The notes: generated by a model from the sequence alone, not told the origin. A stretch of 52,819 nt of DNA from Thermoplasmata archaeon (GCA_003551065.1 PULU01000092.1:1-52819); one strand, 5' to 3'. Positions 9,001-17,661 are shown, counted from the first letter of the stretch. A program made the numbers and translations.

Positions 9001-9200
9001 CTCGTCAAAACGTGACCCATGTGCGGCATACCGTTGGCTGTCGGCGGTCCCTCTGTGAAACTGAATTTTTTATCTCTTCCCCTATCTCTAGAGTTCTCTG
9101 CGATATCATGTGATCTCCAGAACTCGAGTATCTCCTCTTCCTTCTCCGGTATCGGCGCATTCTTGTCCAAGGGCTTGAACTTCCCGTTATTTTCACTCAT
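6087..9200 (-). CDS. ileS: Isoleucyl-tRNA synthetase
   Basis: A class I aminoacyl-tRNA synthetase charging tRNA-Ile. The start is ATG 9200-9198 (MSENNGKF), preceded by GGAGG at a good distance, rather than an in-frame start 33 bases upstream. The HIGH motif is HMGH (60-63), KMSKS is at about 595-599, and the editing domain lies between (TTPWTL and related segments). About 1037 residues is normal for the archaeal/eukaryal-type enzyme, which carries a long C-terminal anticodon-binding region. It is preceded by a 143-base gap holding its promoter and is probably transcribed alone. Confidence 0.97.
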   Translation of the reverse strand: MSENNGKFKPLDKNAPIPEKEEEILEFWRSHDIAENSRDRGRDKKFSFTEGPPTANGMPHMGHVLTRVAKDVYLRYKTMEGYQIVPNIAGWDTHGLPVEIEVEKQLGIDTKEEIMEFGLERFNELCKESVFKYQKEWEDMSERIGFWIDYENAYVTMRDDYIESVWWSLKQHWKNGLLERGYKVVPYCPRCGTPLSSHEVAQGYEQTEDPSIYVRFKLEDEDSYFLAWTTTPWTLISNLLLVVGKDLNYALVEHDKERYYLAEKLVDDIFEDAEVLETMKGEDLLGKEYKPMFDYVDSDSKSHYVTHADFVSLEEGTGIVHIAPAFGEDDFELCKEEGVSLVNPVDEDGKFKNIVSDHAGQFVKDADNGIMKNLDERGDLIKRKTVTHTYPFCWRCESPLLYYALESWFIRTSQEKQKLIDNNDMVTWKPEHLKHGRFGNFLDELKDWSLSRNRFWGTPLPIWICDEGHEHCVGSREELEDLAKEPLEEDFEFHKPWVDRVKLECPECSRTMERVDYVIDCWYDSGSAPFAQFHYPFENEDGFDEAFPIDFITEALDQTRGWFYSLLAISSLLFDEPAYKSCMTLGLVLDEDGEKMSKSKGNAVEPMEVLENLGADATRVYFLSSPVWKSTKFSDELVSEKISKTLNTLMNVVSFFTSNANIDDFEPGEYEVNDQIDRWLISKKNTLINEVRDGLDELEVHRSTRAIEKFIDDLSNWYLRRSRRRFWEGTDKEKESAYNTLYETLKTLTQVMAPFTPFLSERIYQSLFKETEDGPGSVHMLDYPESDEEYIKESLEQHMDSVIKIAELGRNARQQENIKLRQPLNQAVVVSENDSFEEACEIFKDILMDELNVKELVFSGDESGLTETRIEPNYSSLGPKFKGDADKVAELIEFADANSLKKDLLDEGEAELDGFDITEEDVEILEDIKSGYTASEGKEVKVFMDVDIDKNLEIEGLARDVVRRIQTMRKDLELGYTQKIHTRYKGDHDLHEAVEEMKSYIMNETLSETLDEGSGEGLEKDWSINGKDITIWVEAIE

Positions 9201-9343
9201 CTGGAATCCTCCAAAAAACAAAATTATAACCATAACTGGGCGGATGGTTTATCTAATAGCTAATTATGATCCTTTCTTGATTAGCTGCCCAGTTCATAGG
9301 AATATCAGATAAGTATTCGATATTTAAATATTACCTATCGGGG

Positions 9344-10138
9344 TTAGTCTTCTTGGATCGACTCTGGTGCATCTGCGAAAGCGATGAGAGAATCTATCTC
9401 CATGAAATGCAGGTCACCAAATATCACAATGCACTGAAGCCCCTCTCCGAAATCGTGGTTTAAGATATCGGTTGGGTAGCCGGCTTTCAATTCTGGATCG
9501 GACGAACCGGCCCTTGCTATCCCAGCTGCGACCGTTTCTTCGTTGATCACTCCCTCTGATAAGGTCTCTTCGAGATGTAGCAGCGCTTCCATGCCTTCAT
9601 TTACCGTCATGAACTCCTCATTCTTTCCGTTTATATCGAGCAGTACCAGAGAGTGTAACCCCAGCTCCTGATTGTTTCTGATCCCCTGGTAAGGACTCTT
9701 TGGATAATTCTCCATTACTTTGAAAAAGGGCAGGGTCACTGTCTTTCCAAATTTGTAATGTTGAACCCCCAATATCGAAGGAGCAGCGGAGAATATCGAT
9801 GATGAATGTATCACCCTAGTCTCGATCCCTTCTTCTACGGCCCTCAACCTTAGATCGACATGTGTAGTAGCTGCCATGGGATCACCTGCTGTCAAAAACA
9901 CAACTTTTTTGTCCCTAGCTTCTTTGATAGGTGACGCCTGCTGTTCAACACCTTCCCTGTCTAATATCTGAATATCGACTCCCAACTCCTTTTCTATCTT
10001 AGTAAGATCTGTTCCTGCTAGATGACTAGTATAGAATTCAGAATACACTACGTCGGCTCTCTGAACGATCTTTTTACCTTTCAAGCTGATATCTTTTTCG
10101 TCGTACAATCCCAAACCGATGAATATTAATTCTCCCAT
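9344..10138 (-). CDS. dph5: Diphthine synthase
   Basis: A 264-residue SAM-dependent methyltransferase that methylates the modified histidine of elongation factor 2 during diphthamide synthesis. The N-terminus (MGELIFIGLGLYDEKDIS) and the GDPMAATTH segment are typical of Dph5, a member of the tetrapyrrole (CobA-like) methylase fold, and the length is normal. It diverges from trm5, with only 18 bases between the two start codons, so both messages must have very short leaders or overlap at their promoters. Confidence 0.96.
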   Translation of the reverse strand: MGELIFIGLGLYDEKDISLKGKKIVQRADVVYSEFYTSHLAGTDLTKIEKELGVDIQILDREGVEQQASPIKEARDKKVVFLTAGDPMAATTHVDLRLRAVEEGIETRVIHSSSIFSAAPSILGVQHYKFGKTVTLPFFKVMENYPKSPYQGIRNNQELGLHSLVLLDINGKNEEFMTVNEGMEALLHLEETLSEGVINEETVAAGIARAGSSDPELKAGYPTDILNHDFGEGLQCIVIFGDLHFMEIDSLIAFADAPESIQED

Positions 10139-10156
10139 CTGTTTTACCTCTTTGAC

Positions 10157-11164
10157 ATGCTCTGTTTGAAAGTTCCTAAAACTAAAGGAGAAAAGGTTAG
10201 AAATAAGCTTTTGGAAGAAGATCTACTCGAAAAACGGGGTCGGATCACCTCTGATGAGGAATTCCTATATTTCCCGATAAAGAAAGTACCAAGCGAAGAT
10301 ATGGATTTCGAAGTCGTTGAAAAAGAAGTAGAGATGAGGGAAAATAAATTCAGTGATTACAGGGAGGCCGTTGAGATACCTTCAGGATTCAAAGAGAAAC
10401 TCCCTTCAAGTTATGATATAATAGGGGATATTGCTATAATAAAGATACCAGACGAGTTAAAAGATCACAAAAACGAAATCGGGGATGCTATACTCAGAAC
10501 CCATAATAATGTGAACTCGGTCCTTGAGGATCATGGGGTCATAGGGGAGTTCAGGATCAGAGATGTTGAAACCATAGCAGGTATCGATAAAAAGACCACT
10601 ATACACAAGGAATATGGTATTGAACTAGAGGTAGATATCACGAGTACATATTTTTCACCTAGATTGGCTACTGAACGTTGGAGAGTAGTTAAAAAAACTC
10701 AACCAAAGGAAAAAGTTCTAGATATGTTCGCAGGCGTAGGGCCGTACAGCATATTGATAGCTAAGAATGTAGACGTTGATAGGATCTACTGTATAGATAT
10801 CAATCCTCAAGCTATTGCACTTCTGAAGAAAAACGCTGAGCGAAATAATGTGGTAGATATCATCGATCCTCATCTCGGTGACGCTAAAAGATTAGCTCCG
10901 ATGTTCAAAGCAGATCGGATCATCATGAATCTTCCTCATTCATCCTTTGAATTCCTTGAATCCGCTTTAAAAGCAGCAAAAAGAGAATGTACCATACACT
11001 ATTACGATATGGTAGATGAAGAAGAACAGGAAACTCGGGTTGAGAGAGTGAAGCAAAAAATAATAGACTATGGGTTCGAACCTAAAATAATTGAACAGAG
11101 GGATGTCAGAAGTTATTCAGCTTATACCATACATAAAGCATTAGACATCGAAGTTAGAAGATGA
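10157..11164 (+). CDS. trm5: tRNA (guanine-37-N1)-methyltransferase Trm5
   Basis: A 335-residue enzyme methylating N1 of G37 next to the anticodon, which prevents frameshifting. The N-terminal D1 region is followed by a Rossmann methyltransferase with DMFAGVGPYS (SAM-binding) and NLPHSS (catalytic NPP-like motif). This is the archaeal/eukaryal Trm5 type, unrelated to bacterial TrmD. It is divergent from dph5 and convergent with the YhbY-like gene, from which it is separated by 11 bases. Confidence 0.96.
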   Translation: MLCLKVPKTKGEKVRNKLLEEDLLEKRGRITSDEEFLYFPIKKVPSEDMDFEVVEKEVEMRENKFSDYREAVEIPSGFKEKLPSSYDIIGDIAIIKIPDELKDHKNEIGDAILRTHNNVNSVLEDHGVIGEFRIRDVETIAGIDKKTTIHKEYGIELEVDITSTYFSPRLATERWRVVKKTQPKEKVLDMFAGVGPYSILIAKNVDVDRIYCIDINPQAIALLKKNAERNNVVDIIDPHLGDAKRLAPMFKADRIIMNLPHSSFEFLESALKAAKRECTIHYYDMVDEEEQETRVERVKQKIIDYGFEPKIIEQRDVRSYSAYTIHKALDIEVRR

Positions 11165-11175
11165 ACTTACCACCG

Positions 11176-11442
11176 TCACTTTTCAAGTAACTCGTTGGCT
11201 GCCAGTAGAATGGTCTTACCCCTTACTTCTACTGCCTTTCCACTGATATTTTCTTCAAGTATTTCGACGATCTCATCTATGTCCTGGATCGGATTGTTTC
11301 TCAGTACCTTGATCTTTATCAATTCTTTGTCTTCCAACTGTCTCTCGATCTCTTCAATCATGTTTTCGTCGATCCCCTTCTTTCCGATCCTCACTGTTGA
11401 GTCGATTTCTTGTCCTTTGATCTTTGCCTTCTTTGCATCCAT
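11176..11442 (-). CDS. YhbY/CRM-domain RNA-binding protein
   Basis: A small CRM-domain protein of about 88 residues, an IF3-C-like fold found in bacterial YhbY and archaeal ribosome-associated proteins. It shows the VRIGKKGI loop (GxxG-like RNA-binding turn) and the IKVLRNN strand. I chose ATG 11442, one base after the stop of the RNase P gene and behind a GAGGA sequence; a start at 11463 would overlap that gene by 20 bases. Co-transcription with RNase P protein 4 suits a role in RNA or ribosome processing. Confidence 0.85.
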   Translation of the reverse strand: MDAKKAKIKGQEIDSTVRIGKKGIDENMIEEIERQLEDKELIKIKVLRNNPIQDIDEIVEILEENISGKAVEVRGKTILLAANELLEK

Positions 11443-11443
11443 A

Positions 11444-11755
11444 TTAATCCTCAATCTCTTCATCTAGTCCGAAACGATTTATAGTTTTGCAATTGAGGCA
11501 TTTTGTCAATAATCTTCCTTTGTTAGTTCTTACGGTACAAGTTTTACCAGGAAAAAGATAAGAATAACATCTCTTGCACATCCTTCTTCTATACTGGGAA
11601 GGGATACTGACGTTGTATTTCATGCCTATCTTTCTAGCTAGTTCTACATATCTATTTGAGCGATCGTGATCTCCTTCTAGAGACGCTTTTTCTGCTCTCT
11701 GAAACAGCTTCATGATCCTTTCTTTAGCGATGTTCCTTTGTTTCCATCTAGACAT
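11444..11755 (-). CDS. rnp4: RNase P protein component 4 (Rpp21/Rpr2 family)
   Basis: A zinc-binding protein subunit of archaeal RNase P, the tRNA 5'-maturation ribozyme. It starts with MSRWKQRNIAKERIMKLF, an N-terminal helix typical of the family, and carries two zinc knuckle pairs (CKRC and KCLNC). I chose ATG 11755 rather than starts up to 37 codons upstream, because the upstream stretch contains a TATA-like sequence and would add residues foreign to the family. The length, 103 residues, is normal. It forms an operon with the YhbY-like gene. Confidence 0.92.
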   Translation of the reverse strand: MSRWKQRNIAKERIMKLFQRAEKASLEGDHDRSNRYVELARKIGMKYNVSIPSQYRRRMCKRCYSYLFPGKTCTVRTNKGRLLTKCLNCKTINRFGLDEEIED

Positions 11756-11852
11756 CTTTTTAGCAGGTAATGTGGATATGATATATTTAATCTTCCTTCC
11801 AAAAAGTCGTACCATAATTATTATATAATTTACTCGTATTTTGGCTGAAATA

Positions 11853-12071
11853 ATGAAGTTATACATAGAGTTGTACTTTTCAAGTGAAGGAACCCCCCCT
11901 CAGATTATAATCAAAAAGATGAAAGATATGGGGTTCGAACCCGTAGTTGGTCAGTACGATTTTGCTAAAGAATATAACAGTCCTGAAGAGTATGCTGGTA
12001 TCGTGAAAAGGCTTAGTAAAGAACTTGAAGGCACGAAACTTAGGTATCGTTTAGTCACTAGAGCCGATTAG
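11853..12071 (+). CDS. Small conserved-looking hypothetical protein, 72 aa
   Basis: No family is recognised. The protein begins MKLYIELYFSSEG and continues with a helix (IIKKMKDMGFEP) and an alternating strand, consistent with a small ferredoxin-like alpha/beta fold. I chose ATG 11853; a TTG four codons upstream is an alternative. It runs opposite to its neighbours and its last 21 bases overlap the 3' end of the HTH-NUDIX gene. The amphipathic order of the sequence supports it being real. Confidence 0.6.
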   Translation: MKLYIELYFSSEGTPPQIIIKKMKDMGFEPVVGQYDFAKEYNSPEEYAGIVKRLSKELEGTKLRYRLVTRAD

Positions 12072-12761
12072 ATAATCTTCTATTATCGATTCATGATCGA
12101 AGGCTAAGTCCGGTAGTTCATCTTTTGAAAAATACCGTGGTTTACGGGCATCACTTCCTCCAGATAGAGTACCTCCTGTTACTTGCAAAGAATATACTAT
12201 TGATACGGTGTGTCCCCTAGGGTCCCTGTTCGGTTCTGAATAAACCCCTACGAGATCGATGATCTTTGTTTCAAGACCGGTTTCTTCTTTTATCTCTCTA
12301 ACAACTGCGTCTTCCACTTTTTCGCCATATTCCACAAAACCTCCCGGGATAGCATAAGTACCTTCAAATGGAGGATTTTTCCTCTCTATCAATAATATTT
12401 TTTTCTCACTTTCTATTATACCATCTACAGTTAAAGATGGTTTTTGAAAGATATCTCCCCTATGGTCTTTCTTCATATTTTCATAGGTTTTCAGTAGTTT
12501 TTTTCCAGATTCTGAAAGTTTAGTTCCACCACCTTTATCTCCTCCTCTTTTGGAAATAACTATCTCTTCATCGGTGGCTTTTTCTATCCTTTTTATAATC
12601 CCCCATGCGTGTCTATACGACATATCCATCCTTTTTGCAGCTCCTTTTATAGAACCTGTCTCTTCAACGAGATTAAGTAGCTTTTTCCTTCCTTCCCCTA
12701 GTAAAAACCTGTCACCTTCTTTAAGCATACACTTACATTCTAGACGATACATATCTTTCAT
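12051..12761 (-). CDS. ModE-type winged-helix fused to NUDIX hydrolase
   Basis: A 236-residue fusion. Residues about 10-95 resemble the DNA-binding domain of the molybdate regulator ModE (LLNLVEETGSIKGAAKRM, SYRHAW). After a linker comes a NUDIX domain whose box fits the G-x5-E-x7-REUxEExGU pattern (GGFVEYGE...REIKEETGL, about 141-163). NUDIX domains cleave or sense nucleoside diphosphates such as ADP-ribose. I chose ATG 12761 because a TATA-like element sits about 25-30 bases upstream and the longer form adds unrelated residues. I infer a nucleotide-sensing regulator, by analogy with bacterial NrtR, which has the reverse domain order. Confidence 0.85.
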   Translation of the reverse strand: MKDMYRLECKCMLKEGDRFLLGEGRKKLLNLVEETGSIKGAAKRMDMSYRHAWGIIKRIEKATDEEIVISKRGGDKGGGTKLSESGKKLLKTYENMKKDHRGDIFQKPSLTVDGIIESEKKILLIERKNPPFEGTYAIPGGFVEYGEKVEDAVVREIKEETGLETKIIDLVGVYSEPNRDPRGHTVSIVYSLQVTGGTLSGGSDARKPRYFSKDELPDLAFDHESIIEDYLIGSSD

Positions 12762-12808
12762 AACAGAATCATCATTATTATATCTCTCGGTACATATGTA
12801 TACGTATG

Positions 12809-13759
12809 TTAGAAAACGTAAATATAGAACAATATAACGAAGATCGCCAATATTATTTCGAAGACCCATATTATTGTTACCAGCTGCCACTCCTTCAATT
12901 TGAAGTGTTTGACTAATATATGTGTAAGACTTTCGATTTTATCTGTTCTGCTGTGTAGATACCCTTCTTTATCTGGTACTGCAAAGTTTTCAGCTTTGAA
13001 TCCACCTTTAAATTTCAGGAAGAACTCAGCTATCATCGGTAAAAATAGGATTATACCTGGAGTTATAAGATTACTAACTATGGCTGCGATGCCTATCGCT
13101 GCACCACTAAAAAGGGTAAATGTATCACCTGGGAAGATCAAAGATGGATATAGGTTAAAAACTCCGAAACCCATAACAGCTCCTAACAAAGGGAACAGTA
13201 TAAGAAATCCAAGATCAGGTCCGTCGTTCAGGTATATCAAGATTATCAGTGTGGTGGAAACTATTATCGATAATCCTGCCCCTAACCCATTAAAACCTTC
13301 GAGCATATTGGAGGCATTAGCTGCACAGGTGACACCGAAAGGCACTATCAATATCAGGAGGTAAGGATGTTCTATATTGTAACCAAAAAATTCAAGGGAG
13401 TTCCCCATCATCTGTATCCCAAAAGGGATGGTGAATAGATAGGGAAGTATTGCCTTAGATCTTTGACGGATATTCACCATATCATCGACCATGCCGATCA
13501 AACCAGCTCCGATTATACCTATCAATGCTGTAAGAAAAAAAGGCTCTTCTAGACCTCTTTTCTCTCCTAGTAGCAGAGATAATCCAAATACGAATCCCAT
13601 CACCGCCGATAAACCCCCCATCTCCGGAATACGAGGTTTGTGTTTTTTATGCATATCAGTTCCGTCGATGCCAGCATGTCCAAAACTCTTAATCTGCCAT
13701 TTTGTTATGAGTAAAGAAACGAAAAAGGCAATCATTATAGATATGGAAATTACCAACAT
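12809..13759 (-). CDS. MraY/Alg7-like polyprenyl-phosphate GlcNAc-1-phosphotransferase
   Basis: A 316-residue polytopic membrane protein of the polyprenyl-phosphate N-acetylhexosamine-1-phosphate transferase family. It carries GMVDDMVN (the Asp pair that binds Mg and UDP-sugar), NASNMLEGFNGL (the conserved Asn/Gly loop, as in eukaryotic Alg7) and FPGDTFTLF. In archaea such enzymes start lipid-linked glycan assembly for N-glycosylation. The motif set looks complete. It lies on the same strand as a second paralogue (100-base gap) and 47 bases before the HTH-NUDIX gene. Confidence 0.9.
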   Translation of the reverse strand: MLVISISIMIAFFVSLLITKWQIKSFGHAGIDGTDMHKKHKPRIPEMGGLSAVMGFVFGLSLLLGEKRGLEEPFFLTALIGIIGAGLIGMVDDMVNIRQRSKAILPYLFTIPFGIQMMGNSLEFFGYNIEHPYLLILIVPFGVTCAANASNMLEGFNGLGAGLSIIVSTTLIILIYLNDGPDLGFLILFPLLGAVMGFGVFNLYPSLIFPGDTFTLFSGAAIGIAAIVSNLITPGIILFLPMIAEFFLKFKGGFKAENFAVPDKEGYLHSRTDKIESLTHILVKHFKLKEWQLVTIIWVFEIILAIFVILFYIYVF

Positions 13760-13858
13760 TTTATTCCTCTGTTTCAGACGTTGACTTTTTATCTCCTAAT
13801 ACATGTATCCAAATATCTATCATATATAAGTATTGTTTGCATATTAGTACAAGGCCTT

Positions 13859-14842
13859 TTAAAATAATAACCAAGCTGCTGTGGAGGATAAAATTACTAA
13901 AACATACATGATGAGTGTGGTCTGTCTTTCGTTTAAAGACCATATATGAGGGAATACCCACATCAACGTTTTGGCATTAGGTGGGTCAATGTTCCCTTCC
14001 TTGTCAACCTTTCCGAATTTTTCTCGTTTCTCTCCTCGTTCTGATAAGAACCAGATGGCTACCATCAGAAAATTTATAATGAGCGGCAGTAGACAAACGA
14101 AAGTAAAAGCCTCCAAATTACCTAAGATTGCAGTGATCCCTATGGCCGCTCCCATCATCATATCCCCGCAATCCCCTGGAAAAACACCTGCAGGATGTAC
14201 GTTGTAGGAGAGGAATGCTATAGTTGCTCCCATGAAAGGTAATAAAAAGAACAGAATATCAGTTTCACCGGTTTCCAATAGTTTAAGGGCCAGGAATGAA
14301 AGGATTATTATAGTAGTTCCTGCAGATTGTCCATTATAGTAGGAATACATGTTGATCAGATTTGCACTAACCATTATGTAAACTGGCATAAACAATAACA
14401 GATAGATAAACCCCAACTCGACTGTCCCTATAAATGGAACATACAATAAGGTATCAACGTATCTTATCAATGGGAATGAAAAGAAGATAGGAACGATTAT
14501 CTTCACAATCTCACTGTGTGTAAATTTAAGAGCACCTCCTACACCTACTATATCGTCGATCAGGCCAAAAAAGAAATAAAATATCAAAATGAATGTTATG
14601 ATGTATACTATGGAAGGAGTTATGCTGGTCGAACTCAAAAAAAGTAACCCAGTCAAGTAAGCGAAAGCTATACCTATACCTCCCAACTCTGGAACGGAAG
14701 GATAACCTATCTTATACATGTCCCTGCCTGTGAACCCCTCCTTTCTTAGCTTTTTAAGTAGAGGCTTGAATAAGATTATTCCTATTATGTACGTTAACAG
14801 CAGGGTTGTTATCAATAAAAGTCTTGTATACACGTTATACAC
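13859..14842 (-). CDS. Divergent GlcNAc-1-phosphotransferase-family membrane protein
   Basis: A 327-residue membrane paralogue of the preceding gene in genome order. It keeps the Asp pair (GLIDDIVG) and the FPGDCGDM loop, but the second motif reads NLINMYSYYNGQSAG, where its neighbour has the usual MLEGFNGL. It may use another sugar nucleotide or act as a partner subunit; this is inference. The ORF opens with GTG 14842; a second GTG three codons later is possible. It is divergent from psmB across about 170 bases of AT-rich promoter DNA. Confidence 0.85.
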   Translation of the reverse strand: MYNVYTRLLLITTLLLTYIIGIILFKPLLKKLRKEGFTGRDMYKIGYPSVPELGGIGIAFAYLTGLLFLSSTSITPSIVYIITFILIFYFFFGLIDDIVGVGGALKFTHSEIVKIIVPIFFSFPLIRYVDTLLYVPFIGTVELGFIYLLLFMPVYIMVSANLINMYSYYNGQSAGTTIIILSFLALKLLETGETDILFFLLPFMGATIAFLSYNVHPAGVFPGDCGDMMMGAAIGITAILGNLEAFTFVCLLPLIINFLMVAIWFLSERGEKREKFGKVDKEGNIDPPNAKTLMWVFPHIWSLNERQTTLIMYVLVILSSTAAWLLF

Positions 14843-15014
14843 TTATATCTGGAATGTCTTACTAATATTAAAATGTTTGACATCGTCAGATTAGGTATGG
14901 AAACACATAAATAATAGCTTTTCTTAAGAGTATGTAGAGACATTTTGGAAAACCTTTTATTAGATAGAAACTAATTGATAAATAATTTAACTTAAATGGG
15001 TTGAGTGTGAAAAC

Positions 15015-15680
15015 ATGGATGAAATCGATGATATGAAAAAGAAAGGTACTACGACCGTTGGAATCGTGTGCGATGATGGAGTTGTCCTAGCTACTGAAAA
15101 GAGAGCTACCAAAGGACGTATGATTGCACATAAGGATACAAAGAAACTTTTCAGAATAGGGGATAACATGGCCTTGACCATATCTGGTTTAGTTGGAGAT
15201 GGGCAAGCTATTTCACGTTTCTTGAGCTCCGAAGTGGAATTGTACAGATTAAAAAGAAATAAAGATATGACAGTTAAAGCAGCTTCAACTTTATTATCAA
15301 ATATCCTACTCGGTAGAAGGATGATGCCGTATTTTGTAGGGTTGTTATTAGGCGGAGTCGATGATAACGGAGGAAAAGTTTATTCATTAGATATGGCAGG
15401 AGGAGCGATATCGGATGATTATGTTTCCGAAGGATCTGGTTCTCCTTTTGTGTACGGGGTTCTAGATGATCATTATGAAGATGGGATGGATGTAGACGCA
15501 GGTGTGGATCTAGTAATTTTATGTTTACTCGTTTCTAGCAGCAGGGATTCTGCATCTGGAGACGGAATAAAAGTTGTAAAGATCACTGAAGAAGAGGGGT
15601 TCGAGGAGATAGATGATGAAGAAGTTGAGAGAAGGATATCAAAGGTTCGGGAGAAGAAGAAAAATTTACCCCCATTATGA
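15015..15680 (+). CDS. psmB: Proteasome beta subunit
   Basis: The catalytic subunit of the archaeal 20S proteasome. An 11-residue propeptide (MDEIDDMKKKG) precedes the catalytic Thr12 (TTTVGI). The invariant Asp (CDDGVV), Lys (ATEKRAT) and the Ser-Asp-Ser loop (RDSASGDG) are present. The 221-residue length includes a charged C-terminal tail beyond the usual core. The partner ATPase PAN is about 9.5 kb downstream on the same strand. The transcription factor gene fttA follows after 56 bases, an arrangement I associate with euryarchaea. Confidence 0.96.
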   Translation: MDEIDDMKKKGTTTVGIVCDDGVVLATEKRATKGRMIAHKDTKKLFRIGDNMALTISGLVGDGQAISRFLSSEVELYRLKRNKDMTVKAASTLLSNILLGRRMMPYFVGLLLGGVDDNGGKVYSLDMAGGAISDDYVSEGSGSPFVYGVLDDHYEDGMDVDAGVDLVILCLLVSSSRDSASGDGIKVVKITEEEGFEEIDDEEVERRISKVREKKKNLPPL

Positions 15681-15736
15681 TATATCTATATGGATTTAGA
15701 ATACTCAAGTAAACAGTAATAAGAAGAGTGAACAGT

Positions 15737-17650
15737 ATGAGCGTAGAAGATATTTTGAATGAGGCAAATAAAGCCATCAGGGATGTTCTGCCTAGACCAG
15801 TTAGAGTCTCAAACATTGAATTTGAAGGATCAACCATCGTAATATATACAAAAGATCTTAAAGAATTTACAAAAGAATCTGGGATCGTTAAAAAACTAGC
15901 TGAAAGGGTTAAAAGAAGGATATCCATAAGACCTGACCCTTCATTACTTGACAACCCTGAAGAAGCAGAAGGAAAGATCAAAGAGATAATACCAGAAGAG
16001 GCTAAAATCACAGATATGTTCTTTAAAGAAGATATGGGTGAGGTAACTATTGAAGCTGAGGCTCCTGGTATCGCTATCGGTAAGAAGGGTAAGATATTGA
16101 ATGAAATAAAAAGGAAAACTGGATGGGCTCCAGACGTTGTAAGAGCTCCCCCTATACCTTCTAAGACTGTCAAGGATATCAGAAGTTATCTAAGAGCTGT
16201 AAGGAGTGAAAGGAGAAAGTTCTTGAACACATTGGGCAGAAAGATCAACAGGGATACTAGACCTGGAGAGAAATTTGCAAGGTTAACGGCCTTGGGTGGT
16301 TATAGAGAGGTAGGCAGATCAGCACATCTACTTCATACCAGAGATAGTAAAGTATTGATCGATTGTGGAGCCGATGTGTCTTCTGATGGTGATGGTAGTC
16401 CTTATCTGAACGCTCCTGAGTTAATGCCTCTTGATAATATCGATGGTATAATCTTAACACATGCTCATCTGGATCACAGTGGATTAATCCCGGCTCTTTA
16501 TAAATATGGGTTCGAAGGGCCGGTTTATTGTACTCCACCGACTAGAGATCTAGCTGCACTTTTACAACTTGATTATATAAAAGTAGCTGTCGGTGAAGCT
16601 AGAGATCCTCCGTATGAATCATCGCATGTAAGAGAGGCTGTAAAACATACAATACCTCTTGAATACGGAGAGACCACGGATATAGCACCGGATATCAGAC
16701 TTACACTTCATAATGCTGGACACATACTTGGGTCAGCAGTTGCACATCTTCACATCGGGGATGGTGATTACAACGTAGCACTCACTGGTGATATAAAATA
16801 CGATAATACATGGTTATTCAACCAGGCGGTTAATAAGTTCCCCCGAGTCGAAACTGTGGTAATGGAATCCACATATGGTGGTTACCATGATCTACAGCCA
16901 AGCAGAAGAGATGCCGTCGCTCAATTGAAGGATATATTAGAACAGCACCTCAACAGTAAAACTGGAAAAGTGCTGATACCAGTATTCGCTGTAGGCAGGT
17001 CTCAAGAAGTCATGTTAGTTATAGAGGAGGCCATGAGAAAAGCTGAAGTACCTGAAGCACCGGTTTATCTAGATGGTATGATATGGGAAGCAACAGCAAT
17101 CCATACCGCATACCCCGAATTCTTAAACAATAAACTAAAAAAGAAGATATTCCACCATGATGAAAATCCATTCTTATCTGAGATATTTAATCAGGTGGAC
17201 AGCAGGGATATGAGAGAAGAGATATGTGATAGTTCAGAACCTGCTGTGGTCCTGGCAACTGCCGGTATGATGAACGGTGGACCAGTGCTCGAATATTTCA
17301 AAGCCTGGGGGGATGATCCTGAGAATGCTATCATATTCGTCGGTTACCAGGCTGATGGTACCATCGGAGATAGGATTCAAAAAGAATACGATCATATAAC
17401 TCTAAAAGAGAATGGAAATAACATCGACATAAAAGTTAAACTGCAGGTATATACATGTGAAGGTTTCTCAGGTCACAGTGATAGGATACAGCTGCTCCAT
17501 TATGTGAGCAGTATGAAGCCTAATCCTGAAAGGGTCATAGTCAGCCATGGTGAAGAAGGTAAGTGTACTAACCTTGCAAGCACTATATACAAAAAATATG
17601 GTATGGAGACAAGGACTCCCAAGAACCTAGAAACTGTAAGACTGTATTGA
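15737..17650 (+). CDS. fttA: Transcription termination factor FttA (aCPSF1), KH plus beta-CASP nuclease
   Basis: A ribonuclease of about 637 residues that terminates archaeal transcription by cleaving the transcript behind the polymerase, homologous to eukaryotic CPSF73. Two N-terminal KH domains (with GIAIGKKGK) precede the metallo-beta-lactamase motif HAHLDH (242-247), GDIKYD, the beta-CASP region and C-terminal SHGEEGKC. The start MSVEDIL at ATG 15737 matches the family; GTG 15728 would add three residues. It follows psmB and ends 30 bases from the convergent rpsB, where a T-rich tract lies. Confidence 0.96.
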   Translation: MSVEDILNEANKAIRDVLPRPVRVSNIEFEGSTIVIYTKDLKEFTKESGIVKKLAERVKRRISIRPDPSLLDNPEEAEGKIKEIIPEEAKITDMFFKEDMGEVTIEAEAPGIAIGKKGKILNEIKRKTGWAPDVVRAPPIPSKTVKDIRSYLRAVRSERRKFLNTLGRKINRDTRPGEKFARLTALGGYREVGRSAHLLHTRDSKVLIDCGADVSSDGDGSPYLNAPELMPLDNIDGIILTHAHLDHSGLIPALYKYGFEGPVYCTPPTRDLAALLQLDYIKVAVGEARDPPYESSHVREAVKHTIPLEYGETTDIAPDIRLTLHNAGHILGSAVAHLHIGDGDYNVALTGDIKYDNTWLFNQAVNKFPRVETVVMESTYGGYHDLQPSRRDAVAQLKDILEQHLNSKTGKVLIPVFAVGRSQEVMLVIEEAMRKAEVPEAPVYLDGMIWEATAIHTAYPEFLNNKLKKKIFHHDENPFLSEIFNQVDSRDMREEICDSSEPAVVLATAGMMNGGPVLEYFKAWGDDPENAIIFVGYQADGTIGDRIQKEYDHITLKENGNNIDIKVKLQVYTCEGFSGHSDRIQLLHYVSSMKPNPERVIVSHGEEGKCTNLASTIYKKYGMETRTPKNLETVRLY

Positions 17651-17661
17651 ACAGTTCTTCC

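Noticed and set aside
12762-12890. Longer start for the HTH-NUDIX gene
   Set aside because: The extra 43 codons overlap the end of the neighbouring membrane gene, cover a TATA-like element and add residues with no similarity to ModE domains.
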